Positions 12,901 through 23,859 of a DNA stretch of 64,000 nt are shown piece after piece. A program made the position numbers and the translations under genes. Below the pieces are notes generated by a model that saw nothing but the letters and a program-made list of their open reading frames with translations, did no database searches and was not told the DNA's origin. The stretch covers positions 26,875 to 90,874 of the forward strand of contig JALJEE010001982.1 of the NCBI GenBank assembly GCA_023231475.1, written 5' to 3'. Position 1 is the stretch's first letter. Each line of letters starts with the position of its first letter. Source of the DNA: Seison nebaliae. Lineage: Eukaryota > Rotifera > Pararotatoria > Seisonacea > Seisonidae.

Positions 12901-15900
12901 GAAATCAGGAAAAACTCAACAAGTGAAATTGGAACATTTTCAAAATTTTCCTTATCAACGCAATTGGGAATTATCTCCCTTATCATTCAAATCGAATGAT
13001 CTTCATTCACAATTAGACCATATCATAAATGGGCCGTTGTTATCTCTAGATAATTTCCAATTGCAGAAATATAACGAACATTTATTGATGATTCAATCGA
13101 TCAGTGACGACTTGATCAAACAGGAAGAAGAAATGACGATCAATATCGCAAAATCACCAAATCGAGTGTCGACGGCGAAAAGTTCGGATAGAACTTCGAC
13201 GGTGAAAAGTGTGGAGAAATGTTCGAGATTGAATCATCGTTTAATTGACGTGGGCAGTTCTCTCTTTAAACTCGATACTCAATTACCGTTGAACATTCTG
13301 GAATTATATGAATGTAAATCGGATTATTATTTATTTATGAATATTTATCAAAGATTACGACGCTTCTGGTATATCATTCAAAAGAGGAGACCGATCAATT
13401 CGTTTTGGACGGATATCAATCTTGTGAAACAGAAAAAAGAATTATCATATTTGAGGGATATTCGGTTAGTGAATTATCTTCAACATTTCCATCATCTCAT
13501 TCTATCAGACGATCATTTGATAACGAAATTATTCTTCCATCACTCAAATTACTCATACGACAGATTAACCAAAAATTCACTTCCATTAATCAGTCGGTAA
13601 TGGAGGACAATCTTCAATTGATGACGATACCATACGTAACGGATCTGTTGAAACAGAAATCATATGTTTATCTCATCCTTCCTCCAACTTAATTTTCGAG
13701 TGTTTTAGATGCGAGAAATGTTGAAACGGATCGATCTCATCATGATCGATTATACGGTGAAAGATCTTCAATCGACATTGCAACTGATATTGAACGAAAG
13801 AAATAATGAACAAGCAACTTGTCCCGTCGATTTATGGCATAATTCATCCGTTTTAAATAAATTCCATTTTATTTAATTTTTAATTTTTAGTTGGATGAGA
13901 TTTATTCCATCAATTATCCGACGACCGTTCAAATGTTCGTGAATCATTTACAGGAAGATGAGACTATTGAAATGAATGAGAAGATGAAAAATCATTTGTC
14001 TTATTTGAGTCGTCTGATAATGAAACATGAGAGGGAGATGTTCACCAAGTCTCAATTTTGTTATATTTGAAATTTAATTATTTCTTTTCAGTTATACGTT
14101 ATTCTATGAATCGTTATTAAATGAAGAGAAAGTATCGTTACATCGGCTCTCCACCAAACTCAGTCAGGAGAAATGTCATTCGATGGAAGTGGAGAAGAAT
14201 TTCCAATGTCTCGTTGAGTTTCGGTTGGCTTATCTGGCGAAAGATCTCATCACAGGTTCGCCCCATTCTTTTTCCCATTTCATGTTGATTTTGTAGAATT
14301 GGCCATTTCGAAACATCAAACGAAAAGGAGTGGTACAGCAGCATCATCAGATACGAACGAACAAGATATCGAATTGAAACTTCGGAAAGAATATGGTGGA
14401 ACGATCAATGATTTAGTTCGGACAAATGGTCAACTTCGTTTCGAAATTGATCAAATGCGGTTTAATTACTTGTCAAATGTTCATTTAACGATTTGTTTAG
14501 GGAACGAACACATAATTGTTTAATGGAGGTGGTTGGTCAGGCGAAATCGGAAGCGATCGTCCAAATCGAAGGATTGAGAGACAAGTTATTAGCTGGCACA
14601 CAAGAGAATTATATAAGTTTTTTTTTTAATTAATTTCTATTTATTCTATCTGTGTTGTCATTGAAGAGGACAGGTTGACGTCCTACGAGAAGCAATCGGA
14701 GAATAATTATTTGAAATTGCAAAATGAGAGGAATGAACAGAAGGACAACATTCGTTTACTGATCTATTTTTATCGATGGCGAATGAATGTCATCCGATTG
14801 GAGTATGACAAAAATTTGAAGAGTTGTATCAAACAATGTGAGGAAGTGAAACAACAGTCGTTACATCGTGAATTGGTCGCACATGAAGATCTGGTATTAT
14901 ACCGGTATCAGCAAACTATCCTTCAGAAGAAGTTGCGTGACGTTTGCGAGAAAGAGAGATTGCTGCAACAACAATTGCAGATGTATGAGAGTGAAACTAT
15001 TCGTCAAAATCACATTAATCTCCAAGCGAAAAAGACGACCGAATGTTTCCACAATCTCAAGGAGAACAATATCGAAGTGTTAAAGAATGCATTGAATAAT
15101 AAGGAGCAGGAGATTAATGAATTGGCACGAGAGAAATTGGAGAAGGATAATGAACTTAAACTGAAATTGCAGAAAACGCAACAACAATTGACGAGTGAGA
15201 GACGGCAGAAAATGAAGGAGAAAATTATGAAGAATGAAGCATTTCAGAAAGTGCACGAACTCAAACAACATATGGAACAAGAGAAACTTCAGAAGACATA
15301 TGAACAAATAAAAAATCAGACGACGAGTGTCATCTCGAATGGAACGAAAAAAATGTCAATGGAACGAAATCGATCATCCTTATCTGACAAGACACTTCTC
15401 CTCAGTGCACGAGATGTGCTCAAACAGAATTTCAATAAAAACATTGAAAATACAGAAGAGATTTCCGGTCCGCTAAGACAGACAACATCCATGACCGATC
15501 ACATGACTGATTATACGAATTCGCGCACTACAATTTATCAGATACCGGTAAAACAATCAGCTTATCGTTATCCGAAATCGGCCAAGCCTTCCCTATCAGA
15601 TTATCATGGTGATGATATGCGAAACAAATCTATCATCAAGCATGTTGCACGTCATCGCATCAAATATGAGAAAACGGTGGGAACACTTGGGAAAAAAGGA
15701 CGGAGTAGTGTATCATCCAATCAAGAATATTTAATTAGATTGTCGAACGAATTACTTCATTATAACAAAGACGCAAATCATAATACCAGTAACGATGATA
15801 ATGATATGAATAAACATCAAAAGGAAGATGTGGAGAGTATCAATCAAATTGAAACGTTTTATACGAAGTTATCGAAAAAACTCCATAATAAATCGCTCAC

Positions 15901-15904
15901 TTAA
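6982..15904 (+). CDS. Very long multi-exon coiled-coil protein, possibly CCDC162-like
   Basis: A chain of plus-strand exons joined by introns of about 41-50 nt runs from ATG 6982 to TAA 15902-15904. Traced joins include DRLAA to LPQIREPKLLG (intron 7252-7300), HHLH to ILVREDVWSDG (43 nt, ending at about 10441) and FEIDQMR to ERTHNCLMEVV (41 nt, ending at about 14500). Large exons include 10443-11321, 11867-13600 and 14675-15904. The product is well over 2,000 residues. It is mainly helical, without membrane spans, and ends in a long charged coiled coil (15000-15300) and a polar tail. Segments such as LNYFRSIQRTL remind me of the CCDC162/DUF4549 family, a poorly characterised group that follows ciliated species, but I cannot confirm the match. 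Two adjacent genes rather than one remain possible, although no promoter-sized gap interrupts the chain. Confidence 0.65.
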
Positions 15905-16628
15905 TTTTACCATTTGTTAAATGTTCACTATTTCTTGGTATGCGAATATCAGAACGAATTTCGAATAGATCCTCCTCTACTCTCATAAATTACACGTCAC
16001 TATTAGAAATGTAATAAAATAATATTTCCACTTTTTATTTAATCTCCTAATTTCATTAAAATTTCAAAATTTAATTAGAATTCGCTCGAATTGAAAAATT
16101 GAAAAATTGTCAAAGAATTTTTAGTCGATAGGTAAAACGAATTAAATAATGAGCAATAGGAGAAGAATTGAAGATAATTTAATAAGAAATATGAAAGAAA
16201 ATGATGAAATGAAATAAATTAGTAGTATAATCTTGAGTATTAGGTATTATTTGTTGCACTTCCATCCACTTCTGAGAGGAGGAATGAATTAGAGATAACT
16301 TTCAGTAGTTTATTCACTTGAGAATTTCAATCAACGACACTCGTCCATCATTTTCTTTGTTTTTCATTTTCTTTCCTTGGACGAAACCGCAAAGGCTTCA
16401 AGGTCAAGACTTCTCGTCAAGACTTCCAGCCATGACCTTGCGCCAAGACTTCTCGTCATATCGACGTTGGTAAAAAGCGTAAGAGAAATATATTGAATGG
16501 AAATTGCGCGTTAGGCAGTCGAACGACCAAATGTGACATTGTAGAAATGATGAAAAGAAGAAGATGGTTTTCAAATTTGGAAAATTATTGAAATATTTGG
16601 CTGTTTGGGAAGAAGGTGAATATTGAGA
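15905..16628. other. Intergenic region upstream of PEX16
   Basis: An AT-rich 3' flank of the coiled-coil gene, with AATAAA-like motifs near 16013-16020, is followed by a more GC-rich 150-bp stretch (16380-16530). That stretch carries an inverted pair of AGGTCA half-sites and a repeated AAGACTTCTCGTCA motif (about 16404 and 16447). No coding exon was recognised. The PEX16 promoter should lie here. Confidence 0.45.
16398..16440. promoter_or_regulatory. Inverted pair of extended nuclear-receptor half-sites
   Basis: TCAAGGTCA at 16398-16406 is the extended half-site bound by monomeric orphan nuclear receptors of the ERR and FTZ-F1/SF-1 types. The complementary TGACCTTG lies at 16433-16440, making an inverted pair separated by 26 bp. 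It sits about 190 bp upstream of the PEX16 start codon, a plausible promoter position. Short motifs also arise by chance, so function is inferred only. Confidence 0.3.
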
Positions 16629-17817
16629 ATGCCGACAGCTTTCGATTTGGTGATTAACAGTATTAACATAAATGGAAACTATGAAGGATTACTTCGATTG
16701 ATTCGATCGTTTTATTATTTGTCACTCTTCTATAAGAAGCAGCCGTCATTCTTGACGGAAACATGTCGTTCAGCGTACAATTTGATACATGAATTGAAAA
16801 CGTTCCAATATGCAGTTCCATTGACAACTTATCAATGTTCCATAAATTTCTTATTGAAAATATTGGAATCGATACAGATCTGGGTGGAATTTACACTTCG
16901 ACGTTTCTTCACTCCCACTGCTCAATATATTGGAATTTTCCTTATAGAGACACTTAAATTGGGGTTGAGAATTATGATATATCCTTTTAAAGGACATCCA
17001 AAAAAAATGCGCAGTTTTATAACTCCCACATATACATTGGAAAATAAGATTTGTCAATTAACTCACTCGAAATGGAAATATGACGCTTTATCAACTCGTA
17101 TTCCTCTCCCTAAACGACTTTTGTACGATTTCCGATATTTCTCAATGAAATTCTTAGTACAACGTAAACAATTCCTTCAAAAACTCCTTTCTTTAATTCG
17201 CAGTCTCTATCTTATAAAACCGTTGATTTATCGTTAAATTTTCTATTATTTTTTATTCAATAATTCAATTTTGACTTTTAACACAGTTCATTTGAGAGGA
17301 GTGCCAAAAGTATTGAGTGGAAAGAAATCGAAGAAAAATGAAATCGTCTCATTATCCATCCTCTTTCTCATCGATTTATTACAGTTTAATTCGTTTTCAT
17401 ATTATTTATATCTTTTCAACATATCTCTCTCAGTTTATTCGGATCAATTCTACATTATTGGTCATTGTGTCTTAACAAGAATTCGGAAGTGAGTGAAGTT
17501 TGTGAAGCACGAAATTCTGTTGAAACGGCGAAAACATCTTTACTTCAATATCTACTCAAAACGCCCATCAGTCTCGTCTTTACATGGTTTCTATAATCAT
17601 GAATTTTCTTAATTTATTTCATTCTCTTTATTTTAGTTCATTATTGAAACGTTTCACATTTTTACCAGGTCTACGTGAAATCTTCTGTTAGTTCATGTTC
17701 TCTCTTCATCTCTTATATTATTCCGTTTTTTTAGTTTTCCTCATTCGATATTTAAGCGATTGTAGCACTATATATTCTTATGGTTGGCTACCGATTCCGA
17801 TATTTAAAGATATTTGA
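16629..17817 (+). CDS. PEX16: Peroxisomal membrane biogenesis protein Pex16
   Basis: Pex16 is a peroxisomal/ER membrane protein that recruits Pex3 and inserts other peroxisomal membrane proteins. Exon 1 from ATG 16629 contains a Pex16-like N-terminal region (GLLRLIRSFYYLSLFYKK, then AYNLIHELK) and a helical membrane stretch (YIGIFLIETLKLGLRIMI). A 53-nt intron leads to HLRGVPKVLSGKKSKKNEIV. Further short introns lead to LFGSILHYWSLCLNK, SLLQYLLKTPISLVF, LLKRFTFLPGLREIF and the last exon FLIRYLSDCSTIYSYGW, which matches the typical C-terminal end of the family. The stop is TGA 17815-17817. The length, about 320 residues, fits the family. It converges with NDUFA5, with only 189 bp between the stops. 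The start could be extended by an unseen 5' exon. Confidence 0.8.
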
Positions 17818-18006
17818 ATTAATTTCAAAATAAATTTTTATATTTTAATTTTTTCACTTTTTAATTTTAAAATATTTACCTCTAATCAATTCACCCTTAC
17901 AACAATGTTAGTGAATGGATGTTAAATTTAAATTAAAAAAAAAAAGAAGAAAATTTGAAGAGATTTCTCTAAAAAATGAAACTAAATAAATTGATATAGT
18001 CACCAC

Positions 18007-18402
18007 TTACACTATCGGCCATTGCCATTGTTGAGTGGAGGGTTTGGTGGCGATCGGTTCCCACGCTTTCCACGTAATCATCTGTCTCGACAATTGATAT
18101 TCATTCTTTGTGGCTCGAATAATTTCGCTCATACTATCCGAATTCTCCGGTTTCGACGCATTCTCGTATCCACTGATCAATTTCTTCGTCAATTCTTCGA
18201 CGTCCTTCTCCGTTTCCAACAGTTTCATTTTCTCCTTTATCATATTTTCCGTTACCATTCGATATTTACAATCGATCGGCATCTTATCTGTATTTCTCAA
18301 GATTTTATTGTATAAAATATAAAGGGCATTGTATGGATTGGCATGAGTCGCTCCTTTCAACTGGTTAATTGCCGTTTTCATAACTACATAGTTGGACATC
18401 AC
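18007..18402 (-). CDS. NDUFA5: NADH dehydrogenase (complex I) subunit NDUFA5
   Basis: A single-exon frame of 131 codons encodes the B13/NDUFA5 accessory subunit of respiratory complex I, found in the matrix arm. Diagnostic blocks are NPYNALYILYNKIL, an E/K-rich middle (MKLLETEKDVEELTKKL) and the C-terminal LSRQMITWKAWEPIATKPS followed by QQWQWPI, which matches the family end (W-K-x-W-E-P ... Q-W-x-W-P-I). The length is near the usual 115-130. Two adjacent Met codons (18402 and 18399) could start it. It lies 215 bp downstream of an intronless coiled-coil gene on the same strand. Confidence 0.93.
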   Translation of the reverse strand: MMSNYVVMKTAINQLKGATHANPYNALYILYNKILRNTDKMPIDCKYRMVTENMIKEKMKLLETEKDVEELTKKLISGYENASKPENSDSMSEIIRATKNEYQLSRQMITWKAWEPIATKPSTQQWQWPIV

Positions 18403-18617
18403 TCCCCAAACGATTTGATATAGAAAGAAAAAAAATCTGAATTATAATAAATAAAAGTTTATGTTCCTGTAGAATGGTTAGAATGAGAGAGATTATGAGA
18501 TAATTTAATGAGATTTTTGATCGGTGGGATAGTTAAATGTAGAGAAAGGATAATACTCCCAAATGGATAACATGGAAATGATGAGGAAGAAAAAACGGTT
18601 TTCAACTAATGTTCAAT

Positions 18618-20633
18618 TTAGTGACAATTCAACAAATTCTTCAATTTCTCATTTTCTTTTTTAGTCGATCGCAATTCAGTGGCGAGTGTATCGATATTCG
18701 ATTTCAACGTCTCGTTATTAGTGATGGAATCTTCTAATAATAATTGTAATTTATTTTTCATTTGAATTATCATATCTGTCGACGGTAATGATTTGTTCGT
18801 TAACGAATTGTGGGATTGTGAGCAATTTCCAATTTCCGTCGAATCTGAAAACACTTTGATGATTCTTCCTTTCTTTTGGACTTCTTTCGTCAACTGATCA
18901 ACGTGTTCATTAAGGAAATCGATTTTCTCTAATAATCTAATATTCTCCTTCTGAACGAACGTCATTTTCTTCATGACTTTCTCTTGCAATTTGACGTCCA
19001 TTCCATTTCCTATTTCATTTACCGGTATTTGATTGTCATTTGAAATATTCGTATTTGACGAAGTTGAAAGTGATGAAGATGAAGAATTTATCATGTTTCT
19101 TTTTCGTAAATCATTATTCCTCAATTGAATCAATTCCTTTCTCAAATCTTTACATTCCGCTTGATGTAATCGTTCATTGATGGTGAAACGATCTTTCACT
19201 TCCTCCAAATTCTGTTGTTTCTCTTTCAATTCATTTTTCAATTTCTCAATATCTTCTTGCAATTCTTCATTAATTATTCCTTCATCTACTTTCGTTTCTT
19301 CATCTTCCATTTCAATTAAATCCGTTTGACACATTTGATTTGTCATGGAAATTTTTCGTTTGGAAATCGTTTGAATATCATTATCATCTTCATTTATTTC
19401 AGTTAATGATGTTGTTGATTGTAAGTTAATGCCATTTTGGAGAGAAGATAATTTCAATCGATTCGTCGCATTCAATTCAGCGAGTTGTGCTGAATGTTGA
19501 AGTAATTTTCCTTCACGTTCCTCCGTCGCCAAAAGAGAATGTCGAAGATCATTATTCTCATCTTCTAATTTATTGATAGCGAGATGAAGTGCTTCATTAG
19601 CATCACGTTCTCGATCGAGTGCTTGAGAAATGTCATTGAATCGTTTAAGATCACGATGTAAACCATCGATTTGATTCGAAGCGATTTGATTAATTTTCTT
19701 ATATTTATTCAATTCATTATTCATCTCCTCTTCTGTCACTTTTATTTCATTTAACTCTTTCTTCACATTTTTCAATTGTTCATTCGATTTCTTCATCTCT
19801 TTCTCCATCAAATAATATCGTTCCTTCTGAGTCTCATCAACCATCTGTTCTGCTTTCATTTTATTTAATTCTAATTGAAGAGATTTCCATTCGCCATTTC
19901 TCAATTTCAATAATTTATCTTGTTCTTCTTTCACCGTTTTTAATTGATTCATCTCATTCGTCGTATTCGTCAATATTCGACACTTGCTATAATATTCTTG
20001 TTGAAGTTGTTTCAATTCTTTCTGAGCGGAAACTAATCGAACTGTCATATCATGATTCTTTTTCTCCTCTTTTTCCAATTGACTTCGATATTTTTTCTCT
20101 GAATTAATTAAATCGATTCTTTCTTTCTCTTGTTTTGCATAACACATGACATTGTTCGTTTTCAATTGTTCAATCTCTTCTTGATCCTTCAACAATTGAC
20201 TCTCCAATTTTCCACATTTCTTTAAAATCAATCTCTCATTCAATCCATATTCGTCTAAACATTTCTCATAAAACTTTCTCATCGCCTCAAATAATCGATG
20301 AAGGAATTTCACTAATAAATCTTGTCCTTTATAATCATCGAATTCGTCAGGTAGAATGACATTAGCAAATTCATCCATCCTCTTTCCATCTCTCAATTCT
20401 TCAATTAATTGAACGAGAAATTCTATTTTTGGAATTTGTTCCAATAACTCTCTCAATTTATTAATTTCACATTCTCCCATCAATCTCACTTTCTCCTCAT
20501 ATCGCTCTTCCAATATTTCCTTCCAATTCTTCCCATCCATCAACATTTCCATCTTCAAATATCTCTCCACATCATCTATCGTCTCGTTCAATAGACATCT
20601 CACTTCTTCCATCGTCTCATTATTCAACATCAT
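18618..20633 (-). CDS. Intronless 671-residue coiled-coil protein
   Basis: One uninterrupted frame of 671 codons. After a short helical N-terminal domain (about residues 1-125), it is almost entirely predicted coiled coil: long stretches rich in Glu, Lys, Leu and Gln with heptad spacing, broken by a Ser/Asn/Thr-rich linker near residues 520-545. It ends in another coiled coil (KSNIDTLATELRSTKKENEK). There are no membrane spans or zinc ligands. Such architecture occurs in centrosomal, basal-body and vesicle-tethering proteins. The block LDRERDANEALHLAINKLED resembles ninein/MCC-type coiled coils, but low-complexity helices give misleading similarity, so no family is assigned. Confidence 0.8.
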   Translation of the reverse strand: MMLNNETMEEVRCLLNETIDDVERYLKMEMLMDGKNWKEILEERYEEKVRLMGECEINKLRELLEQIPKIEFLVQLIEELRDGKRMDEFANVILPDEFDDYKGQDLLVKFLHRLFEAMRKFYEKCLDEYGLNERLILKKCGKLESQLLKDQEEIEQLKTNNVMCYAKQEKERIDLINSEKKYRSQLEKEEKKNHDMTVRLVSAQKELKQLQQEYYSKCRILTNTTNEMNQLKTVKEEQDKLLKLRNGEWKSLQLELNKMKAEQMVDETQKERYYLMEKEMKKSNEQLKNVKKELNEIKVTEEEMNNELNKYKKINQIASNQIDGLHRDLKRFNDISQALDRERDANEALHLAINKLEDENNDLRHSLLATEEREGKLLQHSAQLAELNATNRLKLSSLQNGINLQSTTSLTEINEDDNDIQTISKRKISMTNQMCQTDLIEMEDEETKVDEGIINEELQEDIEKLKNELKEKQQNLEEVKDRFTINERLHQAECKDLRKELIQLRNNDLRKRNMINSSSSSLSTSSNTNISNDNQIPVNEIGNGMDVKLQEKVMKKMTFVQKENIRLLEKIDFLNEHVDQLTKEVQKKGRIIKVFSDSTEIGNCSQSHNSLTNKSLPSTDMIIQMKNKLQLLLEDSITNNETLKSNIDTLATELRSTKKENEKLKNLLNCH

Positions 20634-21026
20634 CGCACTCCTATTGGAAGTAGTATGAATAAATTAAATAAGTTGCTCATATGAAGGCGAATTGATTTAC
20701 TTCTTACAATTCAAAATAAAAAAAACTTATACCAAATAAGTTGAAGCTTAAAATTCAACTTTTTTTTCCCCAAAAATTTTCCTTATTAATTTCCAATATA
20801 ATTTTCTTCAACTTCAATCCAAACTAAATATAACATGAATTTTTTTTGAAGGATTATCATTAATCCTAATGAATAAGAAGAAAAACAAAAATCTTTCAAT
20901 GGTTTATTCTTTCAAAGTGGATCTTTCATTTTAGTTTTCGTTTTTTCATAAATAAAAAAAATGTTGGTTTGATGGGAAATAAAACTTTTTCAAAATCACA
21001 AATTTCGTTACGTCACTTTTTCTTTT
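20634..21026. other. Short intergenic spacer
   Basis: About 390 bp between two genes on the minus strand, very AT-rich with several poly-A/poly-T runs. It should hold the 3' end of PFDN2 and the promoter of the coiled-coil gene. Nothing else is seen. Confidence 0.4.
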
Positions 21027-21374
21027 TCAGACTTTCATGGGAAGATATTTACTTTGATATTCCTTCAAGTCATGCGATAATTCTAAGAATTCTTTCGACG
21101 TCTTGTCCAGTTTGCCGAGATATTCCTTCAAGTCTTTCTCCAATTTCTTCAATCCTTCCTCCAATGTCGATTCTACTAACATATCGTTGACAACGATCCA
21201 ACATCTCTTCTTCTTGTCCATCGATTGGAGATGAGTGAGAATGGAATTGTGCATGTAAACATTGCCTTGTAATGTTTCCATTTGTTGCAATGCATTACCG
21301 TGAACTCTCTTCTTTTCTTGAAAGATTTTCACTCGCTCTGATAATTCATCAGCCGTTGCGCTACTAGTTGCCAT
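21027..21374 (-). CDS. PFDN2: Prefoldin subunit 2
   Basis: A single-exon frame of 115 codons. Prefoldin is the hexameric cytosolic co-chaperone that hands nascent actin and tubulin to the CCT chaperonin, and subunit 2 is one of its beta-type subunits. The sequence shows the beta-class layout: an N-terminal helix (ERVKIFQEKKRVHGNALQQM), the hairpin region with KKRCWIVVNDMLVESTLEE (compare the family R-K-C-Y-R-M-V-G-G-V-L-V-E-R-T-V) and a C-terminal helix (LEKDLKEYLGKLDK). The length fits the family (about 120-150), with only a short leader. Confidence 0.85.
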   Translation of the reverse strand: MATSSATADELSERVKIFQEKKRVHGNALQQMETLQGNVYMHNSILTHLQSMDKKKRCWIVVNDMLVESTLEEGLKKLEKDLKEYLGKLDKTSKEFLELSHDLKEYQSKYLPMKV

Positions 21375-21785
21375 TCGCTGAACTGTCTATATAAAAGTGA
21401 AAAATTCTGAGAAAGTAAATTGAAACGATTAAATAGCATTATCGTCAGTTCTCCATAGAAAGAAAGAAGTCATATAAATATCAAATCATTCTTTTCATTA
21501 GGCCAACTATTGGAAATTGAAATCGATTAATTTAATCGTTTAAACGTCCAAAGAACAACTTGTTTTATTTCCATTGAAACAATTATATTTCCACTTATGT
21601 TATCCAATCATTGTTGAGTTAGTGCTGTTATCTGATTGGCTACGAATGTTGAGAAGCTTCGAATATTCTAGAAGTGTGTGATTGAAAAATGCACATACAT
21701 CCAACACCATTATAAATATGAAAAATAATTCAATTAAATTCCAAATTAGATTAATTCAGTGTAGTGATTCCAATTTCGTTTTAGT

Positions 21786-21836
21786 CAATGATCGATTATA
21801 GTTTCCCTTTCTTTGAGGTTCTATAGTCGATCGTTG
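21786..21836 (+). repeat. 16-bp inverted repeat (RNA-type hairpin)
   Basis: Left arm 21786-21801 (CAATGATCGATTATAG) and right arm 21821-21836 pair over 16 positions with a 19-nt loop. Two positions are T-G, which pair as G-U in plus-strand RNA but would be A-C mismatches on the other strand. This points to a transcribed plus-strand structure. The stem is shorter than a typical pre-miRNA. Confidence 0.5.
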
Positions 21837-23203
21837 TCATATATGAAGAGAATGGAGTTCATCCATCTAACCTCCCAACCAAAGCTAAAAGATGGATGAT
21901 ACATCTTCATTGGAAAGAAAAAAAAAGTTTCTTAGCTGAGCAACATCCTCCAATCAATGGGGTGAAACGTATATCGCGACAAAGGCGGTGATCAATCGCT
22001 GTCAATATTCTCCACTGCTTCATTATCATCTGGAAGTGATAAAGATAACAAGCAACCGAGAATGGACAAATGATCTTCATAATCACCGAAAACGATTCAA
22101 ATGGCAAGTGGATACAATTACAGAATACAGAATTACTATATCATTCCATTAACCGTTCTGTACAATCCGTAAAATCAATATTTTATTAACAATATTCAGT
22201 ATTATCTCACAAGTCTCAATTAATACGAATGATTTTACTCTTTTACTTATATATTATTAGTATTTTTATTATTATATTACTCCTCTATTTATTCAATAAA
22301 ACAACCATATACCTCAATTCTCTAATTCTTCATCTTCTTTTTTTATTCGTGATCGATTACTAATACATGTATGTTCATGCTTCTAAACATCTATTTCATT
22401 ATCATTAATTCTTAGAAAAAGATAAATTTTATTAAAATTTTTATTAAAAATAAAATGATTCATGTTGAGATACTCCAAAAAATAAATGTTCGTCATCAAC
22501 GTTGTATTGATCTAGTAGAGGAAATAAAAATATAATTAGTTCAGCAACAACACAACGGTTAAATGGAAGATATTGATTGATATCGTAATCAGTACTTCTT
22601 AGAGAGATATTAGGTAATCAATTGATACATTTTCATGTATCATCAATGAAAAACACAATAAAATCATCATTCAATGAATTGTATAAAAGATACAAAAAAA
22701 AAAAACAAACGAACTAACCAAAGAAAGATTTGAATAAAAGAATAATGAAATATGTTTGTGATAAGAATGAGTGAATGATATTGTAATGGAGAACATGTGA
22801 TAAATAGAAAAGTTTTAAAAGTGAAAATATGTAGAATGTGTTTATAGAGATGTTGAATGATAATTAGAATTTGAAGCTTTTTCTTCGTTTCCGCGAATAT
22901 GAATTTTTCTTGTTATTTACCATAGACAGTTCAATAACCAATAATATTGAGGATAGTATCGGCATTTGGTTGGCAGTTGAATTAATTTATTTAGTCCTAA
23001 AATATTAATTAAATTAATATGTATGGGAAAAATGCACGTTCTATTACGACTATAAATAGAGAAGAAGAATTCATTGAAAATCTAACCGAATACATAGAAT
23101 TTACTCTTTTGTCCAAGTTTCTATTTTTCTTTTTTTTTTAAATTTTTCATAATTCTTTCCATTTTTTCTAGTTCTTCCAGTTGGACAAGGATAGACCCGG
23201 TAT

Positions 23204-23618
23204 CAATACTACGATCATAGTACGACTTGATCGTAGTATTGAAATGGAAACAAGTCGGGAGGTGCGATCAAATCTCCCGCTCACTTGGAAATCAAGGGAT
23301 CCCCTACGTTCACCATCAAAGTGAGTGATGGTGAACAACTGGATAGAAGCGGTTGGGCCAAACGGCCCAACATTCCTGGCAATGTCGTTCTAATGAAATG
23401 GATGGGGATGGATGAAAGAAAATGAAAATGATTACCCATTACTGAAAGAATTAATGGATTCTTTTCAACCATTCATCATTTGAATGGTTACATAGAAATG
23501 GTATGAATAAGGTCGACTGCCCGTCCTCAGGCTGGAGTTTTACCAAAGTCTTCTTTATGGATTGATCATAACTCGGGATTGTAGACGAAAGGAAAGTTTC
23601 TTTCTTTCTTTCGTCTAC
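23204..23618. repeat. Cluster of consecutive, unrelated hairpins
   Basis: Within 415 bp there are five perfect inverted repeats of 8 bp or more. They are 23204-23217 with 23228-23241 (14 bp, loop 10); 23308-23318 with 23326-23336 (11 bp, loop 7); 23352-23359 with 23364-23371 (8 bp, loop 4); 23467-23475 with 23481-23489 (9 bp, loop 5); and 23581-23591 with 23608-23618 (11 bp). Weaker hairpins lie at 23256-23279 and 23444-23466. The arms differ in sequence from one hairpin to the next, so this is not a tandem repeat. It resembles a structured RNA or a foldback element more than random sequence. Confidence 0.55.
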
Positions 23619-23859
23619 AAACGAAATATATATTTAAACGTTCTTAGATTTTAAGTATTACCTATTTCTTTCCAAAATCAGAGAATACTGACAGCTCTGA
23701 AAAGAGGAAAAAATTTATTATCTACCTCACCACTTATTTACCTTCAATTTACCTCAAAATTTTTGATTATTTCTTAAATAAATTTCATATTATCCAGAAG
23801 AATCTTTTATTAGTGATTGGAAAGTGGATGAAGAAATATTTGAATTAAAAATAGAAAAA

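Larger units (their letters stand above)
21375..23859. other. Gene-poor interval with strong hairpins
   Basis: About 2.5 kb without a convincing exon. The part near PFDN2 presumably holds its promoter. The middle (22140-23150) is very AT-rich. Two sub-regions are unusual: an imperfect hairpin at 21786-21836 and a run of perfect hairpins at 23204-23618, where GC content rises locally. No tRNA or rRNA was identified. Confidence 0.5.

Noticed and set aside
14474-14502. Apparent 22- or 29-nt intron
   Set aside because: A 41-nt intron from the donor after FEIDQMR restores the frame better (ERTHNCLMEVV).
23204-23618. CRISPR array or tRNA cluster
   Set aside because: Hairpin arms differ in sequence, there are no direct repeats with spacers and no cloverleaf or anticodon arm; the genome is eukaryotic.
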